Shown here piece after piece: positions 34,954-47,058 of a stretch of DNA of 64,000 bases; position 1 is the stretch's first letter; each line of letters starts with the position of its first letter. Origin of the DNA: Neurospora crassa OR74A. Taxonomy: Eukaryota > Ascomycota > Sordariomycetes > Sordariales > Sordariaceae. Under the pieces are notes generated by a model. That model saw only the letters and a list, made by a program, of their open reading frames with translations. It ran no database searches and was not told the DNA's origin. The position numbers and the translations under genes are program-made. Location: NCBI RefSeq assembly GCF_000182925.2, contig NC_026504.1:5518001-5582000 (forward strand), read 5' to 3'.

Positions 34954-35542
34954 TTTGGGTGGTGTTGGTGGTACGAGGGGATTTGGTCAGTGAACTTGGA
35001 GCGGTGAAAAAGGTAGAAGAGTATCGCAACGGTAGGTAGTAGACAGAGTTTGGTGTCGTAGCGCGATCGTGGTCGCCCGTCAAAAAGACAGTCACAAGGG
35101 AGTTGTCACTGTCACCGTCACTCAGGAACACTGAATGCTTGAACCGCGACGACCGCGACGACAGCGGATGTGCATCATCATAGTGCATGCAGGTGCTAGA
35201 CGGGATGGATCCACTATCGACACAGTGCGGTCCGCTGAAAATGTAAGCTTCATCCAATGGGAGGGACGGAACTGAAGAGCTGGTCGATCCACCATGAAAT
35301 CCATCATCGACTTAACCGCATTGAATTTCTAGTTTAACATGCTGAACATGGTATTTCACATGGCAACTTATACCCCTTCAAATAACACGAAAATTGTACT
35401 GGCTCTTGGTCGAGTGGGCATGAAAATAATACAATCAGGTTGAAGCATCAAATATTGGGTTAATTGATTGGACAAAAGCTCTACAAGAGGGGGAAAAGCA
35501 GCACATATATCGAATAATACAAGGCACAGGCTCAACATCACC
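34954..35542. promoter_or_regulatory. Bidirectional promoter, MED21 / RRG7-like gene
   Basis: 589 bp between two divergent ATGs. It contains a TCACTGTCACCGTCACTCAGG cluster of short direct repeats near 35104-35124. No defined element was recognised. Confidence 0.5.
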
Positions 35543-36427
35543 ATGAGACCCATGGTTGCACGACTCTCCCGGCTCGGACTCGGAACGCGCCGATTATACT
35601 GCAGCCCAGGCCCTCACCCGCTCCGGTGCTTCTCTTCCGACCATGCGCCGGATCAAAAAGATGCTACCACCGAGTCCTCCGCAGTCCCTTCGCCAGTCAC
35701 CACCACCACCAGCAGCAGCATCACCAACGCCTCAGATGATGGAGGACGTACTGATGCCAACATTTCCCTTTCCAAGTCCTCCAACCACCATGACCTTCCT
35801 TCCTTCCTCCAGTATGCCAAGCGCACCGGTCTCGGTCATGAAACCACCGTCTTTGTCGGAACACACTACGAATACACGATAGCTTCCCTCTTGACCGCGT
35901 ACGGCTTCTCTCTCAACCGGGTGGGAGGGCAACATGATTTCGGGATCGATCTCCTAGGCACATGGTCCGTACCGACGGCCGAACGACCCTTGCGAGTCAT
36001 TGTGCAGTGCAAGGCCATCCAAAGCACTCGTCCTCATCTGATCCGGGAGCTGGAGGGCGCATTTGTGGGAGCGCCAGTGGGATGGAGAGGGTCCGAAGTG
36101 TTTGGCGTCTTGGTGGCCTCCAAGACCGCCACAAAGGGAACCCGAGACGCGCTGGCGAGGAGCCGGTGGCCGTTGGTGTTCATCGGATGCTCTAGGGAGG
36201 GGAAAGTCGAACAGCTCTTGTGGAATCACCGCGCCGAGCAGGAGGGGCTGCAGGGGTTGGGGGTCGCAAAGCGACATTCTCCCGAGGGTGGGGAGCAGTT
36301 GGTGTTGATGCACAAGGGGAAACACCTCCCGTTGATCAGGAGGGAAGGGTTGCCGCCGCCGGCGTCGAGCGATGTTGAGCAAGATGAAGCCTCGCAAAGT
36401 ATAGATAATAAAGATGATTCCGCTTGA
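35543..36427 (+). CDS. rrg7: RRG7-like mitochondrial protein with restriction-endonuclease-like fold (DUF2034)
   Basis: Predicted mitochondrial protein, 294 aa, single exon. The start at MRPMVARLSRLGLGTRRL was preferred over a reading frame open further upstream: it gives an Arg-rich, acid-free presequence and a CACC-type start context. After a Ser/Thr-rich linker, the conserved core (about residues 85-250) has the PD-(D/E)xK layout: Glu110 (THYEYTIASLL), Asp136 (HDFGIDLLGTW) and Gln155-Cys156-Lys157 (VIVQCKAI). Yeast RRG7 is needed for respiratory growth, and its family is nuclease-like. Whether it cuts DNA is not shown here. Its stop is 50 bp from that of the convergent neighbour. Confidence 0.8.
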   Translation: MRPMVARLSRLGLGTRRLYCSPGPHPLRCFSSDHAPDQKDATTESSAVPSPVTTTTSSSITNASDDGGRTDANISLSKSSNHHDLPSFLQYAKRTGLGHETTVFVGTHYEYTIASLLTAYGFSLNRVGGQHDFGIDLLGTWSVPTAERPLRVIVQCKAIQSTRPHLIRELEGAFVGAPVGWRGSEVFGVLVASKTATKGTRDALARSRWPLVFIGCSREGKVEQLLWNHRAEQEGLQGLGVAKRHSPEGGEQLVLMHKGKHLPLIRREGLPPPASSDVEQDEASQSIDNKDDSA

Positions 36428-36477
36428 TGGTTGATGACACACATTGAGACTGTGAGAGATGATACGCTGGAAAGCTC

Positions 36478-37050
36478 CTAGTCTTCCCAAATCGCCTGCT
36501 TGGCTCTCAAGGCCTCCTCCTCTGCCTTCTTCTTCCGCTCTCTCTCCTCCTCCTTCCTCTTGCGCTCCTTCTCGCGCAAGGCCCGGTCGTAAGCCTTTTG
36601 CTCCTCGGTCAGCTTGGGTGCCTTCAGCCCCAGAGCACCGGCAATCATCCGGCGGGCTACGGCGTCCGTCTTCTCGGGTCTCTTGTACTCTGAGGAAGAG
36701 GAAGTGTTGCTGGCGCTGCCGCCTGGCCCAGTGTAGTCGAGAAATGGTGGAATGGAAGTAGAGGTAGTAATAGATGGCTCCGGCTTTTTTTGGTTGTTGC
36801 GTGAAGGCGGGGGAGAGGGCGCTCCCTGCTCATCATCACTGTTGTTGTCGTCCTCCCATGATTCCGGCTGCGCACCAAAGCTACGCTCACGCTCAGACTT
36901 GGGCTCGGTCTTGGCCTCGGGCTCGGACTCGGAACTGACATCTTCGTCTTCCCAACTGTCGGCAACAGGCTCTGGCTTCTTAGCCTTGGCGTTCTTGGGT
37001 GACATTTTGGAGACTCCCGAGGTGATGTCGTCTGATGAAGGTGGTGCCAT
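36478..37050 (-). CDS. Small acidic protein with WED motifs and a C-terminal basic coiled coil
   Basis: Single exon, 190 aa, start at MAPPSSDDITSG; an in-frame ATG 13 codons upstream is possible. The N-terminal two-thirds is acidic and disordered, with repeated tryptophan-acid motifs (DSWEDEDVSSE, ESWEDDNNSDDE), and the chain ends AIWED. The C-terminal third is a strongly charged helix (LREKERKRKEEERERKKK). A block just before it, AVARRMIAGALGLKAPKLTE, looks conserved. Acidic W motifs of this kind also occur in eIF3j, but length and layout differ. No function is assigned. Confidence 0.75.
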   Translation of the reverse strand: MAPPSSDDITSGVSKMSPKNAKAKKPEPVADSWEDEDVSSESEPEAKTEPKSERERSFGAQPESWEDDNNSDDEQGAPSPPPSRNNQKKPEPSITTSTSIPPFLDYTGPGGSASNTSSSSEYKRPEKTDAVARRMIAGALGLKAPKLTEEQKAYDRALREKERKRKEEERERKKKAEEEALRAKQAIWED

Positions 37051-38166
37051 GTTGGGTGATATATGACTAGCGTACCGAAGTGGTGTCAAGATGTGTGTGA
37101 AAGGATGTTGTCTGATGGGTTGATGTTATACTTGTATGGCTGATGGACGAAGACTGTGTGTGGTACAAGTAAAGTGTCGTTAATGTAAGTTGAAAGAGCC
37201 CGCAGTCATGACCTTGGACTTCCACTTGGGCGTTTTGATATGCGGGTTGCTGCCCCTGCGGAGAGCTGCCCTGTCTGATACTATGTACTAGCGAACAGTG
37301 CCTGCCGATGCCCCGCTCCGGATCGGTGCTGCTAATGGATGCTCTGCTCGCCGTAAGCTCTCCCGTCCGGCAGCAGTTCCAGGCGGCGGAGTGGTGCTAT
37401 GAGTTGGAGACTTGGAGGTAACGATCTACACTATACTGCAATTGGTCAAGCGCCTTGGCGACTAGTCTAGGCGCTAAACTTCACAACGGCGATGATGGAA
37501 TTCCACTTGACCTCAGCTCCAGGGCAGTCCTGTCCCGCCGTCTGAGAGCTGGAGAGCGGCGGATGAGCTGTTACCATATGTAGTGGGCTGGAGGTACGTA
37601 CCTTTTGTACCGTGACGCAACCGGGACGGTACCTAGACTTGGTAAGTAGTAAAAGACAGTAATTCCTCCATCTTCTACCGCCGGCCGAAGACCGAGGGAG
37701 CTCGAGTCGGTCGCTGTTCGCCTTCCGCCCCGTCGAGTTGATTATTCATACACCTCATTTGTCACGTACTGTAGAGAGCGCGAGAGTCATGGGCCTTGGG
37801 TTCCTTGGAGTCGTCGTCGTCGTCGTCGTCGTCACACACCCTGAATAGAACCCATCTTCTTATCTTTGCCTGTATACTACTATTTTAACAAACTGTAAAC
37901 TTTTTTTTTTCCCGCCGCTTCGCCGCATCTCCGTCTCCCCCGCCGCGACCTCTCCCGCCGTCCCACTCTCAACACACACACCCGACCACATCCATTCTCC
38001 CCTCCCCTCCCCTCCCCTCCCCTACGACCGCAGCTCCCGTCCACTGTCGCCTTTGGTCCGATTTCGGGTCCGCTCTCTTCTAAGAAAAGACGACAATCCT
38101 CCTCACGAATCTCGACCTCTACGATATCCTCTTGCCCAGGCCCGCTCGTCACTGCCTGTATCCACG
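37051..38166. promoter_or_regulatory. Divergent promoter region, WED protein / Lon protease
   Basis: 1.1 kb between divergent genes. It has a (GTC)n tract at 37813-37833, T- and C-rich leader sequence and CCTCC repeats at 37999-38022. No ATG precedes the Lon start in the last 250 bp. No recognised heat-shock element. Confidence 0.45.
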
Positions 38167-41100
38167 ATGCTGTCCCGACAGCGCATCCCGCGCATCCTCG
38201 CGTCGAGGACATCGCTTGCGCATTCGATTAGGTCTTTCACCTCAACCACTTCTTCGATACGCCCGGTTGCCGCGGCTGGCCAACATGCCGTGACCCGGCC
38301 CCGACACGAAAGACCGACGAACCTCTCGAGTTTCTCAACGTACACTGCTCTGGGGAAGAAGAACGACAAGGGCTTTTTCGACAACTCGATCGAGCCACTA
38401 TCAGAGGAGGAGCGCAAGGCAAACGTTGAGCACGCCGAGGCCGAAGCAAAGGAGGCTGAGTCGAAACAGGCCAAGTCCAAGTCTTCAACCTCGGATGCCC
38501 CGCCGCCGGCGCCAGAAGATGGAAAGGCTGGCGCTGCTGGCGGTTCATCTGCCGGCTCGGGCTCAGGCGCAGACGGTGGCTCCGGAGATGGTGGCAAGCG
38601 AGGCCGCAAGCCTGGTGATAAGGCATTGGCGAAGCCCGTCGTACCGGAAATCTACCCCCAGGTCATGGCGATTCCTATAGCGAAGCGACCGCTCTTCCCC
38701 GGTTTCTACAAGGCCATTACCATCAAGGACCCCAATGTCGCTGCGGCTATTACAGAAATGATCAAGCGCGGACAGCCATATGTGGGAGCGTTCTTGTTCA
38801 AGGACGAGAACGCCGACGACGATGTGATTCGGAACCGCGACGATGTCTATGACGTCGGTGTTTTTGCGCAGATCACCAGCGCTTTCCCCATGAACAACCA
38901 GAACGGCGAGGGTGCTAGTCTCACCGCGATTCTTTACCCCCACCGGAGAATCAAGCTGTCGGAGCTCATTCCTCCCGGCTCGCCTGAGGCTGCCTCGATC
39001 GATGGTGCGAAGGAGGGTGCTGCCCCTGAGCCGGTACCTGAGCCGATCCCCAAGGTGACCGACGAGTCTGAGCAAAAGGGTGACGTGGTGGCGAGCTTTG
39101 AGGAAAGCGCCGTGACACCTAGGCCCGAACCAAGCCAGAAGCCCTACGAGCCGACATCGTTCCTTAAAAAGTATCCGGTCAGTCTTGTTAATGTAGAGAA
39201 CTTGACGGAAGAACCCTACGACCCCAAGAGCCAGGTTATACGCGCCGTTACGAACGAGATCGTAAACGTCTTCAAGGAGGTCGCTAGCATGAACAGTCTC
39301 TTCCGGGATCAGATTTCCACCTTTAGCATGAGCCAATCGACCGGTAATGTCATGGCTGAGCCAGCCAAGCTTGCGGATTTTGCCGCTGCTGTCAGCGCCG
39401 GTGAGCCTGCTGAGCTTCAGGAGGTTCTTTCTAGCCTGAACGTGGAAGAAAGAATGCACAAGGCTCTTCTTGTCCTCAAGAAGGAGCACGTCAACGCCCA
39501 GCTTCAGTCCAAGATTACCAAGGACGTAGAGCAGAAGATCACCAAACGCCAGCGTGAATACTGGCTCATGGAGCAGATGAAGGGTATCAGGCGCGAGCTT
39601 GGTATCGAGTCTGACGGCAAGGACAAGCTCGTCGAAAAGTTCAAAGAGCTCGCCGACAAGCTGGCCATGCCTGAGGCCGTGCGCAAGGTGTTTGATGACG
39701 AGCTGAACAAGCTCGCCCACCTGGAGCCTGCCGCTTCCGAGTTCAATGTCACGCGCAACTACTTGGACTGGCTCACCAACATTCCTTGGGGCCAGAGCAG
39801 TGCCGAGAACTTTGACATTCTGAATGCTGTCAAGGTTCTGGATGAGGATCACTATGGTCTCAAGGACGTCAAGGATCGTATTTTGGAGTTCATTGCCGTT
39901 GGAAAGCTACGCGGCACCGTCGAGGGTAAGATTCTCTGCTTCGTCGGTCCTCCGGGTGTCGGCAAGACTTCGATTGGCAAGTCCATTGCTCGCGCACTTG
40001 GTCGCCAATACTACCGCTTCAGTGTGGGAGGTCTTACCGACGTTGCCGAAATCAAGGGTCACCGCCGGACATACGTGGGTGCCCTTCCCGGCCGTGTCAT
40101 CCAGGCCCTCAAGAAGTGCAAGACCGAGAACCCCTTGATCTTGATTGACGAAATCGACAAGATTGGCCGCGGCTACCAGGGAGATCCCTCGTCTGCACTT
40201 CTCGAGCTCTTGGACCCCGAGCAAAACGGCTCTTTCCTGGACCACTATCTAGATGTCCCTGTAGATCTGTCCAAGGTGCTTTTCGTCTGCACTGCTAACC
40301 TGACTGACACCATCCCACGGCCCCTTCTCGACCGTATGGAGGTCATCCGACTTTCCGGATACGTCGCAGATGAGAAGATGGCCATTGCCGAAAAGTACCT
40401 TGCTCCTCAGGCCCAGGAGATGGCTGGTCTCAAGGGCGTTGACGTGCAACTAACAAAGGACGCGATTGAGGAACTCAACAAGTCCTACTGCCGCGAGTCG
40501 GGTGTCCGTAACCTCAAGAAGAAGATCGAGCAGGTATACCGCAAGTCTGCCCTGAAGATCGTTCAGGACCTCGGCGAGCAGGCCCTTCCCGAGTCTGAAG
40601 CTCTTACCGAGGAGGGTAAGGCTGCCCAGGAGGAGACGGAAAAGAAGAAGAGCGAGGAGGCCGCGTCCGGTGAGACCAGCAGCCCGAAGGCCGCCACCGA
40701 AGCTTCTGAGAAGGAGACCACGGAGAAGCCTCGGGTAGCCATGAAGATTCCTGAAGGCGTCCATGTCGTTATCAACAAGGACAACCTCAAGGATTACGTG
40801 GGACCCCCGATCTTCACTTCTGACAGGCTCTATGATGTGACACCCCCTGGTGTTACCATGGGCCTGGCCTGGACCTCCATGGGTGGCGCTGCCATGTATG
40901 TCGAGTCTATTCTCCAGAGCGCGCTGACCTCCAAGAGCGCGCCATCGCTCGAGATTACCGGCAATCTCAAGACCGTCATGAAGGAGTCCTCCGCTATCGC
41001 CTACTCGTATGCCAAGGCGGTCATGGCCAAGGACTTCCCCAAGAACCGCTTCTTCGACAAGGCCAAGATTCACGTGCACGTTCCTGAGGGCGCCGTGCAA

Positions 41101-41563
41101 AAGGATGGTCCTTCGGCCGGTATCACCATGACCACCTCTTTGCTGTCGCTTGCGCTCGACACTCCTATTGACCCCCAGATCGCCATGACTGGTGAGCTTA
41201 CCCTCACTGGCAAGGTACTCCGCATCGGTGGATTGAGGGAGAAGACTGTGGCGGCTAGGCGAGCTGGCTGCAAGATGGTTGTGTTCCCTGAGGACAACAT
41301 GTCTGACTGGCTTGAGCTTCCTGAGGTAAGACTATACATCCTAGCCCATCAACATAACCCTCATCCAGACAAGTTACTAACGCTTTCTCTTTCACCAGAA
41401 CGTCAAGGAAGGTATCGAGGGCCGGCCCGTGCGTTGGTACTCTGAGGTCTTTGACCTGATTTTCCCCAAGCTCGACCGGGAGAAGGCCAACAAGAGCCGG
41501 ATCATCGAGGACGACAAGTCCGAGAAGGAGGAGTCCAAGAAGAAGAACGATGACGACGAGTAA
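38167..41563 (+). CDS. pim1: Lon protease homolog, mitochondrial
   Basis: An ATP-dependent serine protease of the mitochondrial matrix that degrades misfolded proteins and binds mtDNA. Exons 38167..41325 and 41399..41563 (73-nt intron, branch ACTAACG) give 1107 aa. An Arg/Ser-rich presequence (MLSRQRIPRILASRTSLAHS) and a Gly/Ser linker precede the LON substrate-binding domain (from about residue 170). The AAA+ module has Walker A GPPGVGKTS from residue 594 and Walker B LILIDEIDK. The protease domain carries the dyad Ser983 (KDGPSAG) and Lys1026 (GGLREKTVAA). A Glu/Lys-rich insert lies between the AAA+ and protease domains, as in other fungal Lons. The tail is KKKNDDDE. All catalytic residues are intact. 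Confidence 0.95.
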
Positions 41564-44156
41564 ACAAAGCTGTACGGCATGGCATGTAAGAGAATGGGAA
41601 TTGGCTGGCATAGGAAGCCGAGGATATCAAAGCGAAAGATAGTTGGAGAATGGCATTATCATCATCATCATTGGCGTTCAAAGGAAAGGAATGGAGTGCG
41701 GGCGGCGGTTAATAGAGAAACTAATAACCATGTGCTGATCGGAAACGCAGAGCGTCGTTTTTTTTTTGTTTTTTTTTGTTTTTTTGTTGTTGTTTTTTGG
41801 TGTTGGGAACATATACATTTTGCACACACACACCTACCTACCTACCAAGGGGGTTCTTTCTTACATAGAACATCTTCACTCTATCATGATTTATTTCGAC
41901 TATCATTCGGTGGCATTGTTACATGGTTTTTTTTTTTTTTTTTTTTTTTTCTCTCTTTTGTTTGGGTGTGTCTCACCTTTTTTTTTGCTTGTACAATATC
42001 ACCGACTAGTGTAGGTAGGTAAGGAAAAGCTTGATGCCCGGTGCTGGTTAGGTAGTACTTGCTCCTAACCAATCCCATCCATTGCATCGATAGGTAAAAC
42101 TGAACTTTCACATGTCCTTGGCCCGAAGCTCGAGATCGCAACTGAACTAATTGAACCAATTTTAACCTGAACAATAGGTAGGTACCCAGCCCAGGAGATG
42201 CCTAATACTACATACATACAGTCTACATACCCACATCCCGTCACAGGGCACGACGTCGCTCAAGAAATCAAGAAATCAAAATAGACACACAAGTACCTAG
42301 CAACTGCCGTTACTAGAAGAAGCAAGAGCAGCTGATGATGATTGATGATGATGCATGGGATCATCCCAATCCCAATCCCAATCCACTTACGACACTACTG
42401 CTACCCTCTGCTACCGCTCGTTGCTACCCTCTCATTTATATGCCGTTCAATTATCTCACGTACATACATACATACATACATACATACGTACCTACATATA
42501 CAATATACATATCGAAATCGTATAACAAGCGCAAAGTAACCTACCTAGTAGACTAGACTACCGAGGCCGCCCGATGCGAGCCAGATACATGTGCCGACCC
42601 ACCCGCCGGGTTAGCACGTTACCACACTTCCATTGCACACGTCCGTTCTCGGGACTGATATGGAACGAGCGAGAGGTATACCTTAAGGAGAGAGATACGG
42701 TGTTTGTTATTTGAGAGATGGTAGGTACGAGAGAAATGGGGTGAGGGGAGTAAAGTGTATCATGTATGTGTGTATGTGTGTGTGGAGGGTACCCTGGTGT
42801 GTGATGATGTTGCTTGTTGGTGCTGGTGATGATGGTGATGGTGGTGGTGGTGGTGGTGATGGGTGCGGAATGGAAAAGTGATGGATTTGATGGTGGACTT
42901 GACGCTGACGGTACAGTTGATAACGATGATGATGCTGACGATGCTGCTGCTGCTGCTGATGATGGTGGTGATGATTACATGCCGGCAAGTCCGATTACTT
43001 TTATCGCTTCCGACGTTCCAAGGTTACTAGCTCTCCTCGACAATCAACAAGAAACCTTCTTAGAGGTACCTAAGCATCGAATGTTTCCTCTCGAGATCGA
43101 TAAGCACACAATTCATCAAGATCAGGAAAGTATGGTAGGTGGTTAAACGGACATCCTAGGTATCCTACCTTTCCTTTCAGCAACTGTACCTATTGGTCAA
43201 ATGGATGTTTGTCTGTTTGTTGATGCCCGAAACCCTACCTATCCCCGATACCAATCAGCCAAGAACGGACGTAGTTCCTTTTGTTCTCACTGGTGCTTAC
43301 CTCTATTGGTCGCCGGTACGTATATTGTTATCTAGCCATATATCTCTCTATCCTAGCCTTAGGTTTCTATCCACTAACAGCTCGTTTGGCACTTCCATTG
43401 CACAGGAGTATGTATAGCTGTCACTTTTTTTTTTTTTTTTCATCACCGACTAGAGGTAATCGGCCACCCGTTGTAGTTCCCGGGTCATGGACACGGAGGG
43501 TACGTTACCATGGATGCCACATCATACTTAGCATACTTTGGTACCTTTCCGTCCCAGACATGTACCTAAGCAAAAGTAGATGCACCGGGACCGCTACCCA
43601 TCCATACACATTTTAAAAAAAAAAAAAAAGGAAAGGGAATGGGAAACGGGGCTGCACCCGAAAGAACATTCCATTGCCACTGAATCTGAATGGCTGAGCC
43701 GCTATGCGGTACCGGCAGTCGATTCAATCTTATGATTCGGTGTCTTGAGGTTGTCTTCGGTTGTCGCCCGCTTTATGTGTGTGTGTGTGTGTGAGTGTGC
43801 TAGACGTGCTTGATATGTGCCCTTACGGAAATAGAGAAAGTAGCCAATGTGGGCTGTATCCGATGGTGGTGGTGGTGGTGGGAGAGTCCAGTCCAGTCCA
43901 GTCCAGTCCTCGACTCCCGTTGATGAGCAGGGCTGGACTGGGCTTGCCTTGTCGTAAGAGACAAACAGATAGAACGTGCCAGGCCACGACGGGAGTGGGG
44001 AGGAGGGAGGCGGGTTTAGGTTTGTGAAAATTGATGGGATCTAGAATGTGTAGAACGCGAGGGCTGAAATCTGATGTCGATGGTTATTCCTAATTTTGCA
44101 GGAATGAAAGTTTTCCCCAGCGACTCAATTTGAGAGTACAAGTACGAAAGTGACAG

Positions 44157-44431
44157 TTAGTTCAACTTCAACAGATACTGAAATCAAGAACCCAAACCCA
44201 AGCTAGGGTAGGTATCTTTGCTGTTCGGGTAGTAATCCTCAATGACCTTACCTCTAGATGTGACCTGTCATGTTCCACGCGAAAAGATATGAGGCGGCTC
44301 TGGGCTGAGAGTGAATGAGTGAGTGAGTGAATATGCTCTAAAAGCTGCCGGGACAAAGTCGTGGCCTGGATCAGGATGTCCTCAGGATCTTCAGTAAAAG
44401 GGGTCAATTCGGGACTGGGGGATGGGGGCAT
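44157..44431 (-). CDS. Possible small gene, 66 aa (two exons), unrecognised
   Basis: Exon 44431..44252 encodes 60 residues from MPPSPSPELTPFTEDPEDIL and continues through an amphipathic helix (LIQATTLSRQLLEHIHSL, RLISFRVEHDRSHLE). A GTAAGG donor at 44251 and TTTCAG ending at 44178 would join to YLLKLN and TAA, phase 0. The helical, Leu/His/Ser-patterned composition is more protein-like than the surrounding intergenic frames. No convincing branch site is seen, and further upstream exons are possible. It may be a fragment of a larger gene or chance. Confidence 0.25.
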
Positions 44432-45705
44432 GGGAGATACCCTTGGTGTAGTCAGCCAGCCTCAGACCAACGTTTGGTATCATCAGTCCGGCTAGCGACT
44501 AATTCCTCCTATTGCAGACTTATACTTGAGCCTCGTCCATATCCACTACACAACACTACTCTCGGGGTAGCCAGGTTGTGCGGCTCCGCAGCCTGCCCTG
44601 TCCTTGCCCTGCTCCCGCCTTGAGGCCCACAGGCATAGACGGAAACAAAGCTGATGTTGAAGGTGCATGGTTCGGATATGGACCCGGTTGTTGAGAATGT
44701 TGATGACGATGATGAGCGGGTATCGCCGTCTGAGTAGTGTAATGTGTCGGTCTGACTGACTGACTGAAACTTTGACCGCCTATATGCACCAAACTCGTGC
44801 AGCGGTCGTTGTTTATGGCCACCGAGGTCCTTGTTCTTGGGGGGCGTAACATAGGTAGGTAAGTCAACATGATCCAGGAGGAAGCAGGATGAGGGAAGGA
44901 GTGTCGGTCTGATTCATCGTAATACTTCTCTTACACGGTGAGGTAAGCTACGTAGCTGGCGTTCGGGTGGGTCGGACCCTACCCTAGGTAGTTTCTCCAT
45001 CATCATGATACTATTCCCAGGTCTCAGTTCATGTGTGCCAACCCAAGTCTCGGCATCAGAATATCGATGGCCACAGGATGGCTTCGAGTGGAGGAACCCA
45101 TGGAATGAGTTGGTGAAGTGTCGCTGAAGTGTAAAAAGCGTCTGAAGCGGATCGCCACAGCCCCTGTCGACCCGTTGCCCAGAAGGGAAACAGTGCCTTG
45201 ATAGGGCTGGCAACTGTCTCCACCCACCACACACACACTAACAGCTTCCCTTGCTTGGGCCCCATTTTTATTTCCCTGAAGCTGGAGCTGAATTGTGGAG
45301 AATGGATGGATGGAGGATGTCAGCCATGAACCCCTCATTTTCTCATTTTCTCGTTTCTCTCTCTGTGTCTCTGGGTTAGTTCGCTCGCTTCGCGCGTTTA
45401 GCGGTTGAACTACATTAACCAACCAGTACACTACATACACTACCCCTCAGATGATTGATGATGATCACGGGCCATGGCACGGGGTCTGGTTTTTTTTCTT
45501 CTTTTTTTTTCTTTGTTTATTTGAGAGTCTGGTTAAGCGCTGTACTAATCCAACATCATGAACATGCTTGAAATGAGGTCAGTCAGTCAGTCAGTTCTCT
45601 CTCTCCTCAAATTGATATGTCATCCATTATGGCCCTTATTTCAGTGTATGATATACAAAGATCGGCCGGTATTGTACATATCAGGCACTGAGGACGACAT
45701 CGACG

Positions 45706-45737
45706 ACAACGACAACAACAACAACAACAACAACAAC
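45706..45737. repeat. (AAC)n/(GAC)n trinucleotide repeat
   Basis: GAC and AAC triplets, about ten units; intergenic. Confidence 0.85.
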
Positions 45738-46950
45738 GACCACTGTCTGGCAACGCTACCCGCCGAACATGGCCCTGGAATCAAGGAAAAAGAAAAGTCG
45801 TAACCCAAAAAAGACCCCACGCATGGCATGGCATGCATGTGTTAATTGGGAGAGGGTTCCAGGCATGCGCCGGCCTCTCACTGGCTGTCCATGCTCTCAC
45901 CCATGGTTACACGTCACGGCCTCAAACTCCACTGGGAAAAATGCACCCACCCAGCCCCCCTCACCTTTTCGAGACACAGCCTCCTGCAAGTCGAACTCGG
46001 CGGCCTGTCATCCCACTACTGCCACCCTTCCTTTTTCCAGACCTTCAGGTGTCTGCAGGAAACCCGAAAGGAAGGGCCTCACGACACGAGACCCAGAAAA
46101 GGCACACGAGAACCAAAGGATGCCATGTACGCCTTCCAGTGTGCATAATGTGTGTGTAACATAACAGAGCAGGCAGTTGATGTTCCTGGGCACGGTAGAA
46201 ATAGAGATGGAACGTGGGACCTGAAGTTGGCCTCAAAAACGGCCCTCCGGACCAGGTACTCAGGCATTCCGGGGCAGGGCCAAGACAGCCCGCCGGCCAG
46301 GGGTAAAAGAAAGCCTACATACCCTACCTACAAGGGAGGGATCCATCTCAGGTGGCTGTAGGTTCCATGTTTACCGGCGTCTATTTGCTGTGTACACATC
46401 ACGATCGCTGTTCAGAGACCCCCCATCCTATGGCCAATGACAGAGGGATAGGCCCTACGGTAGTGTCAGGCCAGGCACCTTGAGGGTTGCAACTAAAACC
46501 AAGTCACGGCGGTTGGTGAAGGAGGGTCTCATGATGAACCTAAGCTGAAAGCGTAGACGGAGCTTCAAAAGCTATCATGACTCCATCTCATCCTCCACAT
46601 CACCCAACACCCCCGCAGAACACACCCTTGGAACTTTCCATGCTTTCCCCGACCACAAAGTCTTATATTCCACCAACCTTTTATACTCCCAATATTGCCG
46701 TGTGAACGTGAAAGAGGCGCACCAAGACGGCGTCTATCAACTTTCATCACGCAACTCACAAGCTCACGTTATCTTCAAGGCATCTTCGTGTCCCGATTCA
46801 CAACGCCAACCAGCAAAAGTAGCTATCCGATCCGCAACACCTTCGACACAACCCTGGTCTAATCAACTTCACCGAGGAGGAGAGGCGGGAAATCATCGTC
46901 ATCAACCACAAGACTTTTCCCCTCGACAGGGTTCAGCTGGGTTTCTTTGT

Positions 46951-47016
46951 ATGGCGTCTTTGCACATCGACCACTTCACCAAGCGCCGTCATTGCTGTGG
47001 GATATACGGCGCCTAA
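46951..47016 (+). other. Upstream ORF, 21 codons, in the likely kinase leader
   Basis: ATG GCG TCT ... GCC TAA encodes MASLHIDHFTKRRHCCGIYG and one more Ala. A second, 5-codon uORF (MIACL) and an ATG-TAA minimal uORF follow at 47040-47062, right at the putative 5' UTR intron donor. Functional only if transcription starts upstream. Confidence 0.3.
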
Positions 47017-47058
47017 GGGTCTTCGCGCCGGCAGTCTGCATGATTGCTTGTCTTTAAT

